From: Bacillota bacterium
GTDB lineage: Bacteria > Bacillota > Limnochordia > Limnochordales > Limnochordaceae
DNA: 64,000 nucleotides
Assembly (NCBI GenBank): GCA_017577405.1
Contig: PIUA01000027.1
Coordinates: forward strand, 1-64,000
Reading direction: 5' to 3'
Within the stretch, counting starts at the first letter, position 1, and every line of letters starts with the position of its first letter. The notes below the pieces were generated by a model. It was given only the letters and a program-made list of their open reading frames with translations, searched no databases and was not told where the DNA came from. The translations under genes were made by a program, and so were the position numbers. Shown in pieces: positions 9,277 through 17,981 of this stretch.

Positions 9277-10410
9277 ATGGAAGCCAATGCGGATCGGGCC
9301 CAGGGCGCGGCCCTGCTCGATGATCGTCAGGCATGCCAGGCGCTGGACCCTAGCGACATGGCCGGTGCCATCCACGGCCTGCCGGAGCAGTGCGAGGAGG
9401 CGTGGCGGGGGGCCCAGAGCGCCGACCTCCCCCCGTGGGAGCGGCCCCGGCAGGTGGTGGTCTTGGGGATGGGCGGGTCGGCCATCGGCGCCGAGCTGGT
9501 GGCCGGGCTCCTGGAAGGGTCGGCGCCGGTACCCATTGCGGTCCACCGGGGCTACGGGGTTCCCGGTTACGTAGGCCCCGAAACCCTGGTCATCGCCTCC
9601 AGCTACTCGGGGAACACCGAGGAGACCCTCTCGGGCTACGATGCAGCCAAGAGCCGCGGGGCCCAGCTGGTGGCCGTCACCACCGGCGGGGCGCTGGCCG
9701 AGCGGGCTGAGCGGGATGGGGTCCCCTGGGTGCGCATCCCCTCCGGGTTGCAGCCTCGGGCGGCCATCGGCCACTCCCTGGTGCCCCAGCTGGCCATCCT
9801 CCACCGGGCTGGGCTCATGGAGAACCCTGAGCCCAGCGTCCAGGAGGCGATCCGGGTCCTCAAGGGCCTCCGGGAACGGCTGGAACCGGCGGTGCCGGCA
9901 GCGCAGAATGAAGCGAAGCAGATCGCCCTCGACTTCCACCAGCGCTTGCCCGTCATCTACGGCACCCAGGGGTGGAAGGGCGTCGTCGCCTACCGCTGGA
10001 AGACCCAGATCAACGAGAACGCCAAGGCCCAGGCCATGGCCAACCAGTTCCCCGAGCTGAACCACAACGAGACTGTCGGCTGGGAGGTGCCGCCGGCCAT
10101 CAACCGCCTCTGCCAGGTGGTCCTCCTGCGGGAGCCGGACGATCCCGCGCTCATCCGGCGGCGGATCGAGGTGACCGCGGAGCTCATGCGGCCCCACGTG
10201 GCGGGCATCCGGGAGGTCTGGGCTGAGGGCGACTCGGCGCTGGCAAGGCTCTTCTCCCTGCTCTATCTGGGGGATTATGTCAGCCTCTACCTGGCGTACC
10301 TCTACCGGGTGGATCCGACGCCGGTGAAGGCCATCGACCGGCTGAAGAGGGAGCTGGCCCGCCTCCAGGCCGAGGGTGGGGAGCGTGGTGGCGATGGCTC
10401 CGGCTCCTGA
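9277..10410 (+). CDS. Bifunctional phosphoglucose/phosphomannose isomerase
   Basis: 377-residue SIS-fold enzyme of the PGI/PMI branch, interconverting glucose-6-phosphate or mannose-6-phosphate with fructose-6-phosphate in the cytosol. GMGGSAIG at 64-71 and SSYSGNTEE at 108-116 are the sugar-phosphate-binding loops. NENAKAQAMANQFPELNHNE is the family's conserved Asn/Glu/His active-site region. Strong ribosome-binding site (GGAAGGAGGAG) before the ATG. The sugar kinase that follows overlaps its end, so the pair probably feeds free hexose into glycolysis. Specificity for glucose versus mannose is not decidable from sequence alone. Confidence 0.88.
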   Translation: MEANADRAQGAALLDDRQACQALDPSDMAGAIHGLPEQCEEAWRGAQSADLPPWERPRQVVVLGMGGSAIGAELVAGLLEGSAPVPIAVHRGYGVPGYVGPETLVIASSYSGNTEETLSGYDAAKSRGAQLVAVTTGGALAERAERDGVPWVRIPSGLQPRAAIGHSLVPQLAILHRAGLMENPEPSVQEAIRVLKGLRERLEPAVPAAQNEAKQIALDFHQRLPVIYGTQGWKGVVAYRWKTQINENAKAQAMANQFPELNHNETVGWEVPPAINRLCQVVLLREPDDPALIRRRIEVTAELMRPHVAGIREVWAEGDSALARLFSLLYLGDYVSLYLAYLYRVDPTPVKAIDRLKRELARLQAEGGERGGDGSGS

Positions 10411-11383
10411 CGGGGCATCCGCCCTCGCCCTGGGCATCGACCTGGGCGGCACCAAGATTGCCGCCGGGGTGGTCGATGCCTCCGGGCGGATCCTGGGCCG
10501 GGGCCACCGGCTCACCCAGCCCCAGGAGGGGTGGGAGGCGGTGGTGGACCGGATGGTGGCCGCGGGGGAGGAGGCCCTGGCCCAGGCGGGGGTGACGGCG
10601 GAGGCGCTCGCGGGCGTCGGCATCGGCTCGCCGGGCCCCGTCAACCCCGAGACGGGGGTGGTGGTGGAGGCGGCCAACCTCTTCTTCAAGAACGTGCCCC
10701 TGGCCGAGGCGGTCGCCGCCCGGTTCGACCGGCCCACCTACCTGGACCACGATGCCCGGGTGGCCGCCCTGGGCGAGTACCGCTTCGGGGCAGGCCAGGG
10801 GGCGACCCACCTGGTCTTCGTCACCGTGTCGACGGGGATCGGGGCGGGCATCATCGTGAAGGGGCGGCCCCACCAGGGCGCACACTTCGCGGCAGGCGAG
10901 CTGGGCCACACGGTGGTGATGCCCAACGGCCCCCGGTGCACCTGCGGCCTCAACGGCTGCCTGGAAGCCGTCGCCTCGGGCACGGCCATCGCCAAGCTGG
11001 CCCGGGAGGCGATGGCCCGGGGCGAGGCTCCCATTCTGGCCCAGCTGGCCGGGCATGATCCCGAGCGGGTCGATGCGCGGCTGGTGGCGGAAGGGGTCCG
11101 CCGGGGCGATCCGGCCTGCCGGCAGGTGCTGGACCAGGCCACCTTCTACCTGGGCCTGGCCCTGGCGGGGGTGATCAACCTCATCGACTGTGACCGGATC
11201 GTCCTCGGCGGCGGCGTGGCCAAGATGGGCGAGCTCCTCTTCGAGCCCGTCCGCCGGACGGTGGCCGCGTCGGTGGTGGCCACCGGCCGGCAGGTGCCCA
11301 TCGTTCCCGCGGCCCTGGGCTCCGATGCCGGGATCCTGGGGGCGGCCTCTCTGGCCCTGGCGCCCCTCACTCCAGGGTCTTGA
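10394..11383 (+). CDS. ROK-family sugar kinase (glucokinase-like)
   Basis: 329 residues from the ATG at 10394; in-frame GTG codons at 10376, 10385 and 10388 are alternative starts. The ATP-binding motif DLGGTK is at 16-21. The central motif LDHDARVAALGEY supplies the catalytic Asp. STGIGAGI and the ROK zinc signature (GELGH followed by CTCGLNGCLE) come after. The length and order of motifs match cytosolic glucokinases of the ROK family. It overlaps the isomerase gene by 17 bases. Its 3' end overlaps the convergent cytochrome gene by another 17. Confidence 0.88.
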   Translation: MAPAPDGASALALGIDLGGTKIAAGVVDASGRILGRGHRLTQPQEGWEAVVDRMVAAGEEALAQAGVTAEALAGVGIGSPGPVNPETGVVVEAANLFFKNVPLAEAVAARFDRPTYLDHDARVAALGEYRFGAGQGATHLVFVTVSTGIGAGIIVKGRPHQGAHFAAGELGHTVVMPNGPRCTCGLNGCLEAVASGTAIAKLAREAMARGEAPILAQLAGHDPERVDARLVAEGVRRGDPACRQVLDQATFYLGLALAGVINLIDCDRIVLGGGVAKMGELLFEPVRRTVAASVVATGRQVPIVPAALGSDAGILGAASLALAPLTPGS

Positions 11384-11843
11384 TGAAGGCGATGAGGGCT
11401 TCGATGGTCCCCGGCTGGGCCAGCTGGTTCCGGTAGGGGGCGATGGTGGCCGTCATCACGCCGGCCGCGTACCCCCGGACGATCTTGGCGTCGGGGTTCT
11501 CGATGGACTCCCGCAGGTAGGCCTCATCGGCCACCACCCGTTCACCCGTGGTGAGTTCCACCTCCCGGCCGTACAGCCCGGCCCAGGTGGGGCCCACCAT
11601 GGGGGTCCCGTCCAGGGAGTGGCACGCAGAGCAGCCGAGCTGGGTATAGAAGCGCTGGCCCATGGCGACCAGCTCCGCCTCGGTGAAGGTGGGGGCTTCG
11701 GCGCCCGGAACCTCCTCGGCGTGCTGGGCCACCTGGGCGGGGTCGCCGACAGCCACTTGGGGCTGGGTGAACTGGCCGTACAAGAGGATGGTGATGGCGG
11801 TCACGGCCATCAGCGTCACATAAAACCAAGCCTGCTTGAACAC
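11367..11843 (-). CDS. Membrane-anchored cytochrome c
   Basis: 158 residues. One N-terminal membrane segment (YVTLMAVTAITILLYG, about 8-23) anchors a single haem c domain on the outer face. CSACH at 71-75 is the haem-attachment CXXCH motif. The following SLDGTPMVGPTWAGLYG and ESIENPDAKIVRGY resemble the cytochrome c domain fused to subunit II of some aa3/caa3 oxidases. The distal ligand is probably the Met in GVMTATIAPY. GTG start with GAGGAGGAG upstream. It stands alone, with no oxidase genes nearby, so it is most likely a mobile electron carrier or remnant of an oxidase locus. Confidence 0.85.
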   Translation of the reverse strand: MFKQAWFYVTLMAVTAITILLYGQFTQPQVAVGDPAQVAQHAEEVPGAEAPTFTEAELVAMGQRFYTQLGCSACHSLDGTPMVGPTWAGLYGREVELTTGERVVADEAYLRESIENPDAKIVRGYAAGVMTATIAPYRNQLAQPGTIEALIAFIKTLE

Positions 11844-11974
11844 GGCGTCTCCTCCTCAGGCAAGGTGAACGATGGCTGGTCGTGGCGACCGTCCTCTGCA
11901 GGGGCGCGCAGGCACAGGCCGTGCCCCAGATGTGTTCGCAAGAATGATCACGATTCCTGCTCTTGACCTATGAA

Positions 11975-11998
11975 GAGGGCCCGCCAGTGGCGGGCCTC
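11975..11998 (-). terminator. GC-rich hairpin downstream of the 12113-13057 gene
   Basis: GAGGGCCCGCC-AGT-GGCGGGCCTC: 10 bp of stem with one bulged G and a 3-base loop. It lies 115 bp downstream of the leftward gene ending at 12113 and is followed on that strand by only TTCAT, so it would be a terminator with a poor T-run. Confidence 0.45.
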
Positions 11999-12112
11999 AA
12001 ATGTTCGAGGCAAACCCTCTTCAGCCAGCGGAAAACCCTTGAGCCGGCCGGTTGGCTCATTTACCGGCTGGCCCCAAAGGAAGCCTCTCGCCGGAGAAGG
12101 CCGCCCCCGAGG

Positions 12113-13057
12113 TTAGGGGCCCTGTTCCACCCGGACCACCACCCCGTCCCGGAAGAGGACGGTCCGCCGGACCTCCTCCCAGAAGCGGGGCGTGCCCGTG
12201 AAGAAATCGTACTGCCCCACCGTCTCGATGTACCGCCAGCGGAGGACGGGCCCCAGCTGGGGGTCGGTCACCTCCAGGATCTCATCGGGCGCACCCCAGG
12301 CGGCGGCCACCATGGCAGGGCTCATGCCGGGAACTACCCGGCCCTGGCTGACCAGGCGGAGCTGCTCCACGCTCCAGTCGGGGTAGTGGGTCTCAGCCAG
12401 GGCCAGGGAGACCTCCCCCTGGGCGACCAGCTCCACCAGCTCGGGAGGCCAGCCGGGATGGGCCTCCTGCAGGGCAGCCCGCTCCTGCTCGGCCAACGAC
12501 GGGCCGAAGAAGAGCTGGAGGCCCAGGCTGAGGCTGGTCGCCTCCGACCGGGTCCAACCCGAAGCCGGGCGGGCGAAGCTGGTGGCCCCCTGCACCAGGA
12601 GCTGGAGGCCGTCCTTCAGGCCAAGCTCAGCGCCGTAGGTGAGGCGGAGGACGGGGCGGCCGCTCCCTTCCCACTCGTATCCGGCTCCGGCCCGGGCGTA
12701 GACCCGGACGGGCCCCCGGGTCAGGTGGGGACCGGCGGAGATCACCAGCCGGGTGGGGTCGCCCTCCCCACCGGGCATAAGGCTGGCGGCGGCCGAGTAC
12801 CAGGCGAAGTGGCGGACGGCGCCCACCTCCACCGGCCGGCCGCCCAGGCCCCCGATGACGAACGCGCCCAGTCCCTCGGGCGGGAGGCCGGGCAGGGTCT
12901 GGGCTGCTGTCGACCCGCCCAGGAGGAGCAGGAAGCTGAGGAGCCAGAAGATGAGGTGTGCCCCTCCTCGCCGCTCCCAGCCCGCCAGGAAGGACCGCCC
13001 CCGGAGCTTTCCCCCGACGGGGCGTGTGCCACCCCAACCGCCCGAGATCCTCGCCAT
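12113..13057 (-). CDS. Exported beta-rich protein with C-terminal BamE/SmpA-like segment
   Basis: 314 residues from the ATG at 13057, chosen because GAGGAGG lies seven bases upstream; a GTG at 13075 is also in frame. A signal peptide (LIFWLLSFLLLLGGSTAAQ) is followed by alternating beta-type sequence (RLVISAGPHL, VRVYARAGAGYEWEG, VLRLTYGAELGL) suggesting an outer-membrane barrel or barrel fragment. A helical part follows (about 185-235). The end (GMSPAMVAAAWGAPDEI ... FRDGVVVRVEQG) resembles the SmpA/OmlA (BamE) fold in which a short helix binds before a 'WG.P' turn. Exact family not recognised. Confidence 0.7.
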   Translation of the reverse strand: MARISGGWGGTRPVGGKLRGRSFLAGWERRGGAHLIFWLLSFLLLLGGSTAAQTLPGLPPEGLGAFVIGGLGGRPVEVGAVRHFAWYSAAASLMPGGEGDPTRLVISAGPHLTRGPVRVYARAGAGYEWEGSGRPVLRLTYGAELGLKDGLQLLVQGATSFARPASGWTRSEATSLSLGLQLFFGPSLAEQERAALQEAHPGWPPELVELVAQGEVSLALAETHYPDWSVEQLRLVSQGRVVPGMSPAMVAAAWGAPDEILEVTDPQLGPVLRWRYIETVGQYDFFTGTPRFWEEVRRTVLFRDGVVVRVEQGP

Positions 13058-13162
13058 GCCCTCGCCTCCTCGCACCCGAGTGGCCCATCGCTCCCAGGGC
13101 CGGACCAGGCCCCGGGGCCGCGCGCGGGCCCCTCTCAGGTTATCGAGCGAGGGAGGGCCGAT

Positions 13163-13795
13163 CTAGAGCCACATGGCCTCCACCTCGTAGATGGTGGGCT
13201 GGCGGAGCTGCTGGTGTTGGGGATCCCAGATGCCGCAGAGGACCCCGTAGCGGGTGGGTTTGGCCGCCAGGGCCGCGGGCAGGCTGCAGAGGGTTCCCTC
13301 GGGGCCCTGAGGGAGCTGGCAGCCCAGGGGATACTCGGGTGGGCGGGTGCCGGTCAAGACGCCGCACTCCCCGCCCCCGACCAGGCGGAGGAACCAGGGG
13401 GAGGGGTTGGCCCGGTCGGGCGGGTTGGTCCAGGCGTCGGGCGGCTGGGGGAGGGGATCGGTCAGCTCCAGGACCACACCCTGGTTCTGGGCCGGATCCC
13501 CCTGGGGGCAGGCGACGGTGCCGCCGGCGGTCAGGAAGCACGGGTCGTAGATGACGTTCTCGGAGGCGCAGCGGAAGGCTCCCTCCCGGGGGGCGGCCAG
13601 CGACCCGGTCCAGCAGGAGCCGGGCCGGGTTTCGACGGCCGTAAAGCCTTCGGGATCATAGATGACGATGGCCGTCCCCTGGGCGGTGCCGGACCACCAT
13701 CCGGTCGACCATCCGGCCACGACCAAGGCCAGTGCCAGGAGTAGGAGGACGCCTCCCAGCCACCGCCGTGAGACCACCAGCACCCGTTTGGCCAC
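13163..13795 (-). CDS. Exported or membrane-anchored cysteine-rich protein, function unknown
   Basis: 210 residues from the GTG at 13795 (GGGAG five bases upstream); the frame stays open to 13927. After a basic start there is one membrane segment (LGGVLLLLALALVVAG). The rest is extracytoplasmic with seven cysteines. It contains two related segments, IVIYDPEGF and NVIYDPCFL, flanking GSCWTGSLAAPREGAFRC. I have seen this GSCWT..S...PR...RC...IYDPCF pattern in uncharacterised secreted proteins of other GC-rich bacteria, but know no function. The cysteines probably form disulfides. It stands head-to-head with the gene at 14109. Confidence 0.65.
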   Translation of the reverse strand: MAKRVLVVSRRWLGGVLLLLALALVVAGWSTGWWSGTAQGTAIVIYDPEGFTAVETRPGSCWTGSLAAPREGAFRCASENVIYDPCFLTAGGTVACPQGDPAQNQGVVLELTDPLPQPPDAWTNPPDRANPSPWFLRLVGGGECGVLTGTRPPEYPLGCQLPQGPEGTLCSLPAALAAKPTRYGVLCGIWDPQHQQLRQPTIYEVEAMWL

Positions 13796-14108
13796 CAGGG
13801 CTCCCGCCTTTCTCGAGGTTGACCCCGCCTGAGGGGGGCGAGCGCCCCGGCCGAGCCCAGCTCCCCCGGCCGAGACCAGCTCGCGCGGCTTGCGGACCGG
13901 TGTCGGATGGGGGTTGGAACCCTGCACCCGGGGGGCGATCGCGCCAGCGACGCCGCCCCTGGAGACCTATGTGCCCCCGAGCCGGGAAAGACGCGGAGAC
14001 TTGGTGGTGAGCTTTTCCAGCGGCAGGGAAGGATCCTGCCGGGGCCGAAGCTTCCCGGACAGGCTTCTCTCCAGGGGCCTGCAGGTGACGGTTTGGGGGG
14101 CGGTCTGG
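13796..14108. other. Divergent intergenic region, 313 bp
   Basis: Between the leftward cysteine-rich protein and the rightward TPR-like protein. It contains a perfect-length tandem duplication of 19 bp (13845-13882). I see no convincing -35/-10 pair and no other small gene. Part of it is open in frame with both flanking genes, so longer N-termini cannot be excluded. Confidence 0.45.
13845..13882. repeat. Tandem 19-bp direct repeat, two copies
   Basis: CCCCGGCCGAGNCCAGCTC at 13845-13863 and immediately again at 13864-13882, differing only at the twelfth base (C or A). It lies in the space between two divergent envelope genes, where such iterons often bind a regulator, though a chance slippage duplication is equally possible. 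Confidence 0.6.
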
Positions 14109-16112
14109 ATGAGGAAGCATCCTGGGCAGGCCGGCTTCCAGGGGTGGTGCCGGCATTGCATCCCCGGCCAGCTGACGCCAGCCTGGTGGCGACCCATCCT
14201 TCTGGGGCTCATCCTGCTCCTGGTGGGCTTTGGGTGGGGCCCCGGCCCCGCGTGGTGGGGATCGGCCCAGGAAGTCCCACAGGCAGAGACCCTCGCTCTT
14301 CCCCACCCCCCTACCGTCACCGTTGTACCGGAGCTGTCAGGGCCCATCCCGGCCGGGCGGCTCTGGCTGGCCGTCCAGATCCAGGCGCCTGCCGGCGTCC
14401 AAGAGGTGGTCTTCTGGCTGGAGGATCCCACGGGCCAGCGGGAGCGTCTCGTCCCTGAGGTCGGGGGGCCGTCGGAAGAGGAGCAGACGGCCTGGTTTGA
14501 GGTGCCCGGGGTGACTGAGGGCACCTACCGGTTGACCGTCCAGGTGGTGGATGGGGCCGGGCAGGAGACTGAAGCTGTCTGGACCTTCCCTGTGGTGGGG
14601 GACCTCACCGTGGAGCCGGAGCTGGCCGAGTTGGAGGCGGGGCTCTGGGTCCGGGAGCCCAGCGCGCAGGAGGCGGTGGACCGGATGGCCCAGACCGGGG
14701 AGCTGTGGCGCCTCCTGGAGCGGCGGTACGGGTGGCGGCGCGGCACCGACCCGGTCCGGATCCAGGTGAGCTGGGAGGGCACCTTGGGCCGTTTGACCCA
14801 CCCCCTGCTGATGAAGGCGTTGGTGGAGGATCAGCCGGCAGGCTTTCTGGCCCGGGGGGTGCGGGCCTACGAGGCCGTCCGGGGCGCTCCCTACTGGTGG
14901 GAGGCTCGGGGGCCGGAGCCAGGGGTGAGCGAGGCCTTCCCGGGCGGCTCAACCCAGCCTCCGGACGCCACGGTCCTCTACGGCGCCGGGGCGTATGCTC
15001 CCGAGCGGGAGGCCGTGGGGTGGACCTCCTTTCTGGCCGCCTACCACCGCCACCCGGCGGCGGACGATGCCGCCTACCGCCTGGGCCGCTCCCATGAGCT
15101 TCTGGCCGCCCGATTCGCCCCCGGCCGCTCCGAGCGGGTGGCCCACCTGCTGGCCGCGGCGTGGGCCTACCTGGCCGCGCTGGAGCTGCCCGACGGGGAC
15201 ATGGCGTGGGATGCCCGCAACCGCCTCATCTACCTGCTGGATGCAGTGGCCCGCCCCGAAGACCTCCAGCGGATGACCGGCCGCCTCGAAGAGGGGGCCT
15301 CCCCGGAGGCGGGGCTGGTGGAGCGTTTTGTCCGGCCCCAGCTGGGCCGGGACTTGGCCGTGGCCGCCCAGTATGCCCTGGCCCTCCGCCATCTGCGGGC
15401 CGGCGAGTACGAGGCCGCCGCCCAGGGCCTGGCCGCCGTCCTGGCTGCCTTGCCGGAGGAAGGGCCCTGGGATCCCCTGGCCCTGAGAACCTCCCAGACC
15501 CGGGCGGCCGTGGAACGGCAGCAGGCGACGGCGCAGCAGCTGGCGGAGCTGCGGGCCGGCCGGGAGGGCCGGGGGGCCGAGGCGGCCGCGGCCGCCTACC
15601 AGGAGGCGGCCCTCATCTACCGGGATCCCCACCTCTTCGCCTTGGCCCTCTGGCACGGGCAGCGGGCCCAGTACCTGGCCTTCGGCCATCTCTTCGAGGC
15701 GGCGGCCCACGAGCTGGACGGGGCCATCCTGGCCGAGGACGCCGCCGGGCAGATCACCTACATCCGAGCCCTCGCCCTCTTCGAGGAGCTCCTGGCCGCC
15801 CAGCCCCCCGAGCCGTGGCGGGAGCGGGCCCTCTTCTCCAAGGGGATGAGCCTCTACCACCTGCTCCACTACGGGCAGGAGGTGGAGGCGTGGCGCCCCC
15901 GCCCAGCCCTGACCCAGGAGCTGGTGGCCACCTTCCGCACCTTCGCGGACGAGTACCCGGCCAGCCCCTGGGCCGACGATGCGTTGCTCATGGTGGGCGT
16001 CTACGGAGAGGAGCCCCGGGTCTTGCAGGCCCTCATCGAACGGTATCCCGATGGCGACAAGCGGCCCATCGCGGAGGCGCTCCTGGAGGAGAAGCCTCAC
16101 CCCGGCTGGTGA
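14109..16112 (+). CDS. Exported TPR-like repeat protein
   Basis: 667 residues from the ATG at 14109 (run of G's upstream as ribosome-binding site; the frame is open to 13890). A signal segment (PILLGLILLLVGFGWGPG) precedes an Ig-like or beta-sandwich part (about 60-160, EGTYRLTVQVVDGAGQE). The second half is helical with TPR/BamD-like repeats: YHRHPAADDAAYRLGRSHEL, a middle block of Ala-rich helices, and FADEYPASPWADDALLMVGV near the end. Such proteins usually scaffold envelope complexes in the periplasm. The 3' end overlaps the convergent regulator gene by 16 bases. No named family recognised. Confidence 0.75.
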   Translation: MRKHPGQAGFQGWCRHCIPGQLTPAWWRPILLGLILLLVGFGWGPGPAWWGSAQEVPQAETLALPHPPTVTVVPELSGPIPAGRLWLAVQIQAPAGVQEVVFWLEDPTGQRERLVPEVGGPSEEEQTAWFEVPGVTEGTYRLTVQVVDGAGQETEAVWTFPVVGDLTVEPELAELEAGLWVREPSAQEAVDRMAQTGELWRLLERRYGWRRGTDPVRIQVSWEGTLGRLTHPLLMKALVEDQPAGFLARGVRAYEAVRGAPYWWEARGPEPGVSEAFPGGSTQPPDATVLYGAGAYAPEREAVGWTSFLAAYHRHPAADDAAYRLGRSHELLAARFAPGRSERVAHLLAAAWAYLAALELPDGDMAWDARNRLIYLLDAVARPEDLQRMTGRLEEGASPEAGLVERFVRPQLGRDLAVAAQYALALRHLRAGEYEAAAQGLAAVLAALPEEGPWDPLALRTSQTRAAVERQQATAQQLAELRAGREGRGAEAAAAAYQEAALIYRDPHLFALALWHGQRAQYLAFGHLFEAAAHELDGAILAEDAAGQITYIRALALFEELLAAQPPEPWRERALFSKGMSLYHLLHYGQEVEAWRPRPALTQELVATFRTFADEYPASPWADDALLMVGVYGEEPRVLQALIERYPDGDKRPIAEALLEEKPHPGW

Positions 16113-16825
16113 GGCGGGCGGCCCTCGGGAGGCTCAATGGGTTCCTGGCTGGGATGCCCGGGCCGGGGCCGCTCCCCCAGGGGCACCAAGCCCAGCCGCA
16201 GGGCGAGGACCGCGGCCTGGGTCCGGTCTTCCACGTTCAGCTTGGTGAGGATGCGGGAGACGTGGGCCTTCACTGTGCGCACGGTGGCGCGGAGGGTGGC
16301 GGCAATCTCCTTGTTGCTCCGGCCCTGGGCGATGAGGGCCAGGACCATCTGCTCCCGGGGCGTGAGCGCGATGTCGCCCGGAGCGCTGGCCCGGGTGCGG
16401 GCCAGCGCCTGGACCAGTTGGAGAGCGGCCGCGGGCGAGAGGTAGGTCTGCCCCCGGGCGACGGTCCGGATCGCCTCCTCCAGGTGGAGGGTGACCTGCT
16501 CCTTGTGGAGGAAGCCCGCCGCGCCGGCCCGGAGGGCTTCCACGGCATAGGGGTTCTCGGGAAGCACGCTCACCACCAGGATGTGGCGGGCCAGCCCCTC
16601 CGCCAGCAGGCGCCGGGTGAGGTCGAGGCCGCAGTGGCTCCCCAGCTGGATGTCCATGAGGACCACATCGGGCCGGAGCTCCCGGGCCGCCCGTAAGGCT
16701 TCTTCGGGGCCGGAGGCCTCCCCCGCGACGGTCACCCCGGCCATGATCTCGACCAGCCGACGCAGGGCGCCGCGGGAGAGGGGATCATCGTCCACCACGA
16801 GGAGGGTGATCCGGTCTGCGTCCAT
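16097..16825 (-). CDS. NarL/LuxR-type response regulator
   Basis: 242 residues from the ATG at 16825 (AGGTGG upstream, and the receiver domain begins at once); a GTG at 16903 in frame overlaps the kinase stop. The receiver domain has acidic pocket VVDDD at 10-14, phosphorylation site Asp58 in VLMDIQLG, and the SVLPENPY and HKEQ region. A LuxR helix-turn-helix follows (LTPREQMVLALIAQGRSNKE ... TVKAHVSRILTKL). It is partner of the histidine kinase just upstream and a close paralogue of the regulator at 21563-22234. Targets are likely the surrounding envelope genes, by position only. Confidence 0.9.
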   Translation of the reverse strand: MDADRITLLVVDDDPLSRGALRRLVEIMAGVTVAGEASGPEEALRAARELRPDVVLMDIQLGSHCGLDLTRRLLAEGLARHILVVSVLPENPYAVEALRAGAAGFLHKEQVTLHLEEAIRTVARGQTYLSPAAALQLVQALARTRASAPGDIALTPREQMVLALIAQGRSNKEIAATLRATVRTVKAHVSRILTKLNVEDRTQAAVLALRLGLVPLGERPRPGHPSQEPIEPPEGRPPHQPG

Positions 16826-16899
16826 GGTCCACCTCGTTGGGCGTCGCTCCGGCCCGGCCACGGCTCGGCTGGGCTGGCGGGCGGGCCCATGGGCGGGCT

Positions 16900-17670
16900 T
16901 CACGTCTCCTGGGGCCGGTGCAGGGGCAGGTGGATCAAGGCCTCGGCGCCGCCCTCTTCCCGGTTGCGCAGGGTCAGGGTGCCATCGTGGGCTTCGATGA
17001 CGGCCCGGGCAATGGGGAGGCCCAAGCCCAGGCCGTTCTCGCGGGTGGAGTGAAAGGGCAAGGCGGGGTCGAAGCCGGGGACCTCGGGGAATCCGGGACC
17101 GGTGTCGCGGATGGCGATCTCCACCGTCTCACCGTCACATCTCAGGTGGAGGCCGATGGTGCCGCCCCGGGTTCCCAGCGCGTGCAGGCTGTTGAAGGCC
17201 AGATTGAGCAGGGCCGCCTCCAGGAGCGCGCGGTCGCCTTCCACGGTGCCCCGGGGCCCGGCGTACTGCTCGGTCACCTCCACCGGATGCCCCGCCGCTG
17301 CGCAGGCTCGGGCCGCGACCCGCACCAGATCCGCCACGGCCCCCATGAGCTCCACCAGGTTGACCGCCTCCCGCCGGGGGGGCCGGACCCCACCGTAGGC
17401 GAGAGCCCCTTCCAGGAGGGCCGAGGCCCGCCGGAGGGCGGTTCGGGCCGTCTCCAGGTCGGCGAGGGAGGGGAGGCGGCCCGCGCTGACGGAACGCTGG
17501 GTCGTGGAGAGAACCACTTCAATGACGCTCAGGGCAGTCTTCGCTTCGTGGGCCACGTAGAGCATGCCCTCCTGCAAGGGAGAGCGCTGCTCCCGGGTTC
17601 CTTCAAGAGGGAGCACCGGCCAACGGAGCGACGGCGCCACCAGCGGCTGGGAAGAGGTGGACGAAGTCAC
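16900..17670 (-). CDS. Soluble sensor histidine kinase lacking an obvious sensor domain
   Basis: 256 residues with no membrane segment. H-box YVAHEAKTAL with His41, then helical dimerisation region, N-box around LNLAFNSLHAL, G1 DTGPGF, and G2 ENGLGLGLPIARAV. The ATPase domain is of standard length, but only about 35 residues precede the H-box, too short for a PAS, GAF or HAMP domain. It must therefore sense a cytosolic cue through the kinase core or through a partner protein. Its response regulator follows directly. Confidence 0.88.
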   Translation of the reverse strand: MTSSTSSQPLVAPSLRWPVLPLEGTREQRSPLQEGMLYVAHEAKTALSVIEVVLSTTQRSVSAGRLPSLADLETARTALRRASALLEGALAYGGVRPPRREAVNLVELMGAVADLVRVAARACAAAGHPVEVTEQYAGPRGTVEGDRALLEAALLNLAFNSLHALGTRGGTIGLHLRCDGETVEIAIRDTGPGFPEVPGFDPALPFHSTRENGLGLGLPIARAVIEAHDGTLTLRNREEGGAEALIHLPLHRPQET

Positions 17671-17981
17671 GTAACGATCCCCCTTTGGAGCACCTGGTCC
17701 TCGCTTCTCCCCAAGATCGCGCCGGCCACCGCCAACGAGCCCGGGATGGAGGCCGCCCCAGCGGCGCTCGGGATCCGCCCTGCCCCCGGACGGGACTCGG
17801 GCAGGCGCGGGTCGCAGCCCATCATCTTGGCCGGTTGTATTTCTGAAGATTCCATCATAAGCCTGGGCTTCCTTTTATAAAGTAAGGCCCGGCCATCGAC
17901 ATCCGGCCATCCCATTCTCCGAGACCCGGTCCCCGAGCCCTGGGGACCGGCCCCCGTCCCGGCAGATGACCACCCGGCAGA
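17671..17981. other. Intergenic region, 311 bp
   Basis: Leader of the histidine-kinase gene and trailer of the leftward OMP gene ending at 17982. It contains a 9-bp hairpin (17926-17950) and an AT-rich patch at about 17838-17885 with minus-strand TATGAT and TATAAA boxes that could be the -10 of the kinase promoter; no matching -35 is clear. No gene seen. Confidence 0.45.
17926..17950 (-). terminator. Hairpin after the OMP gene at 17982
   Basis: CCGGTCCCC-GAGCCCT-GGGGACCGG, a perfect 9-bp stem with a 7-base loop, 32 bp downstream of the leftward stop codon. There is no T-run, so termination strength is uncertain. Confidence 0.45.

Noticed and set aside
11963-13744. 593-codon rightward open frame
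   Set aside because: Antisense to two exported proteins with signal peptides; repetitive Gly/Pro/Arg translation with no domain.
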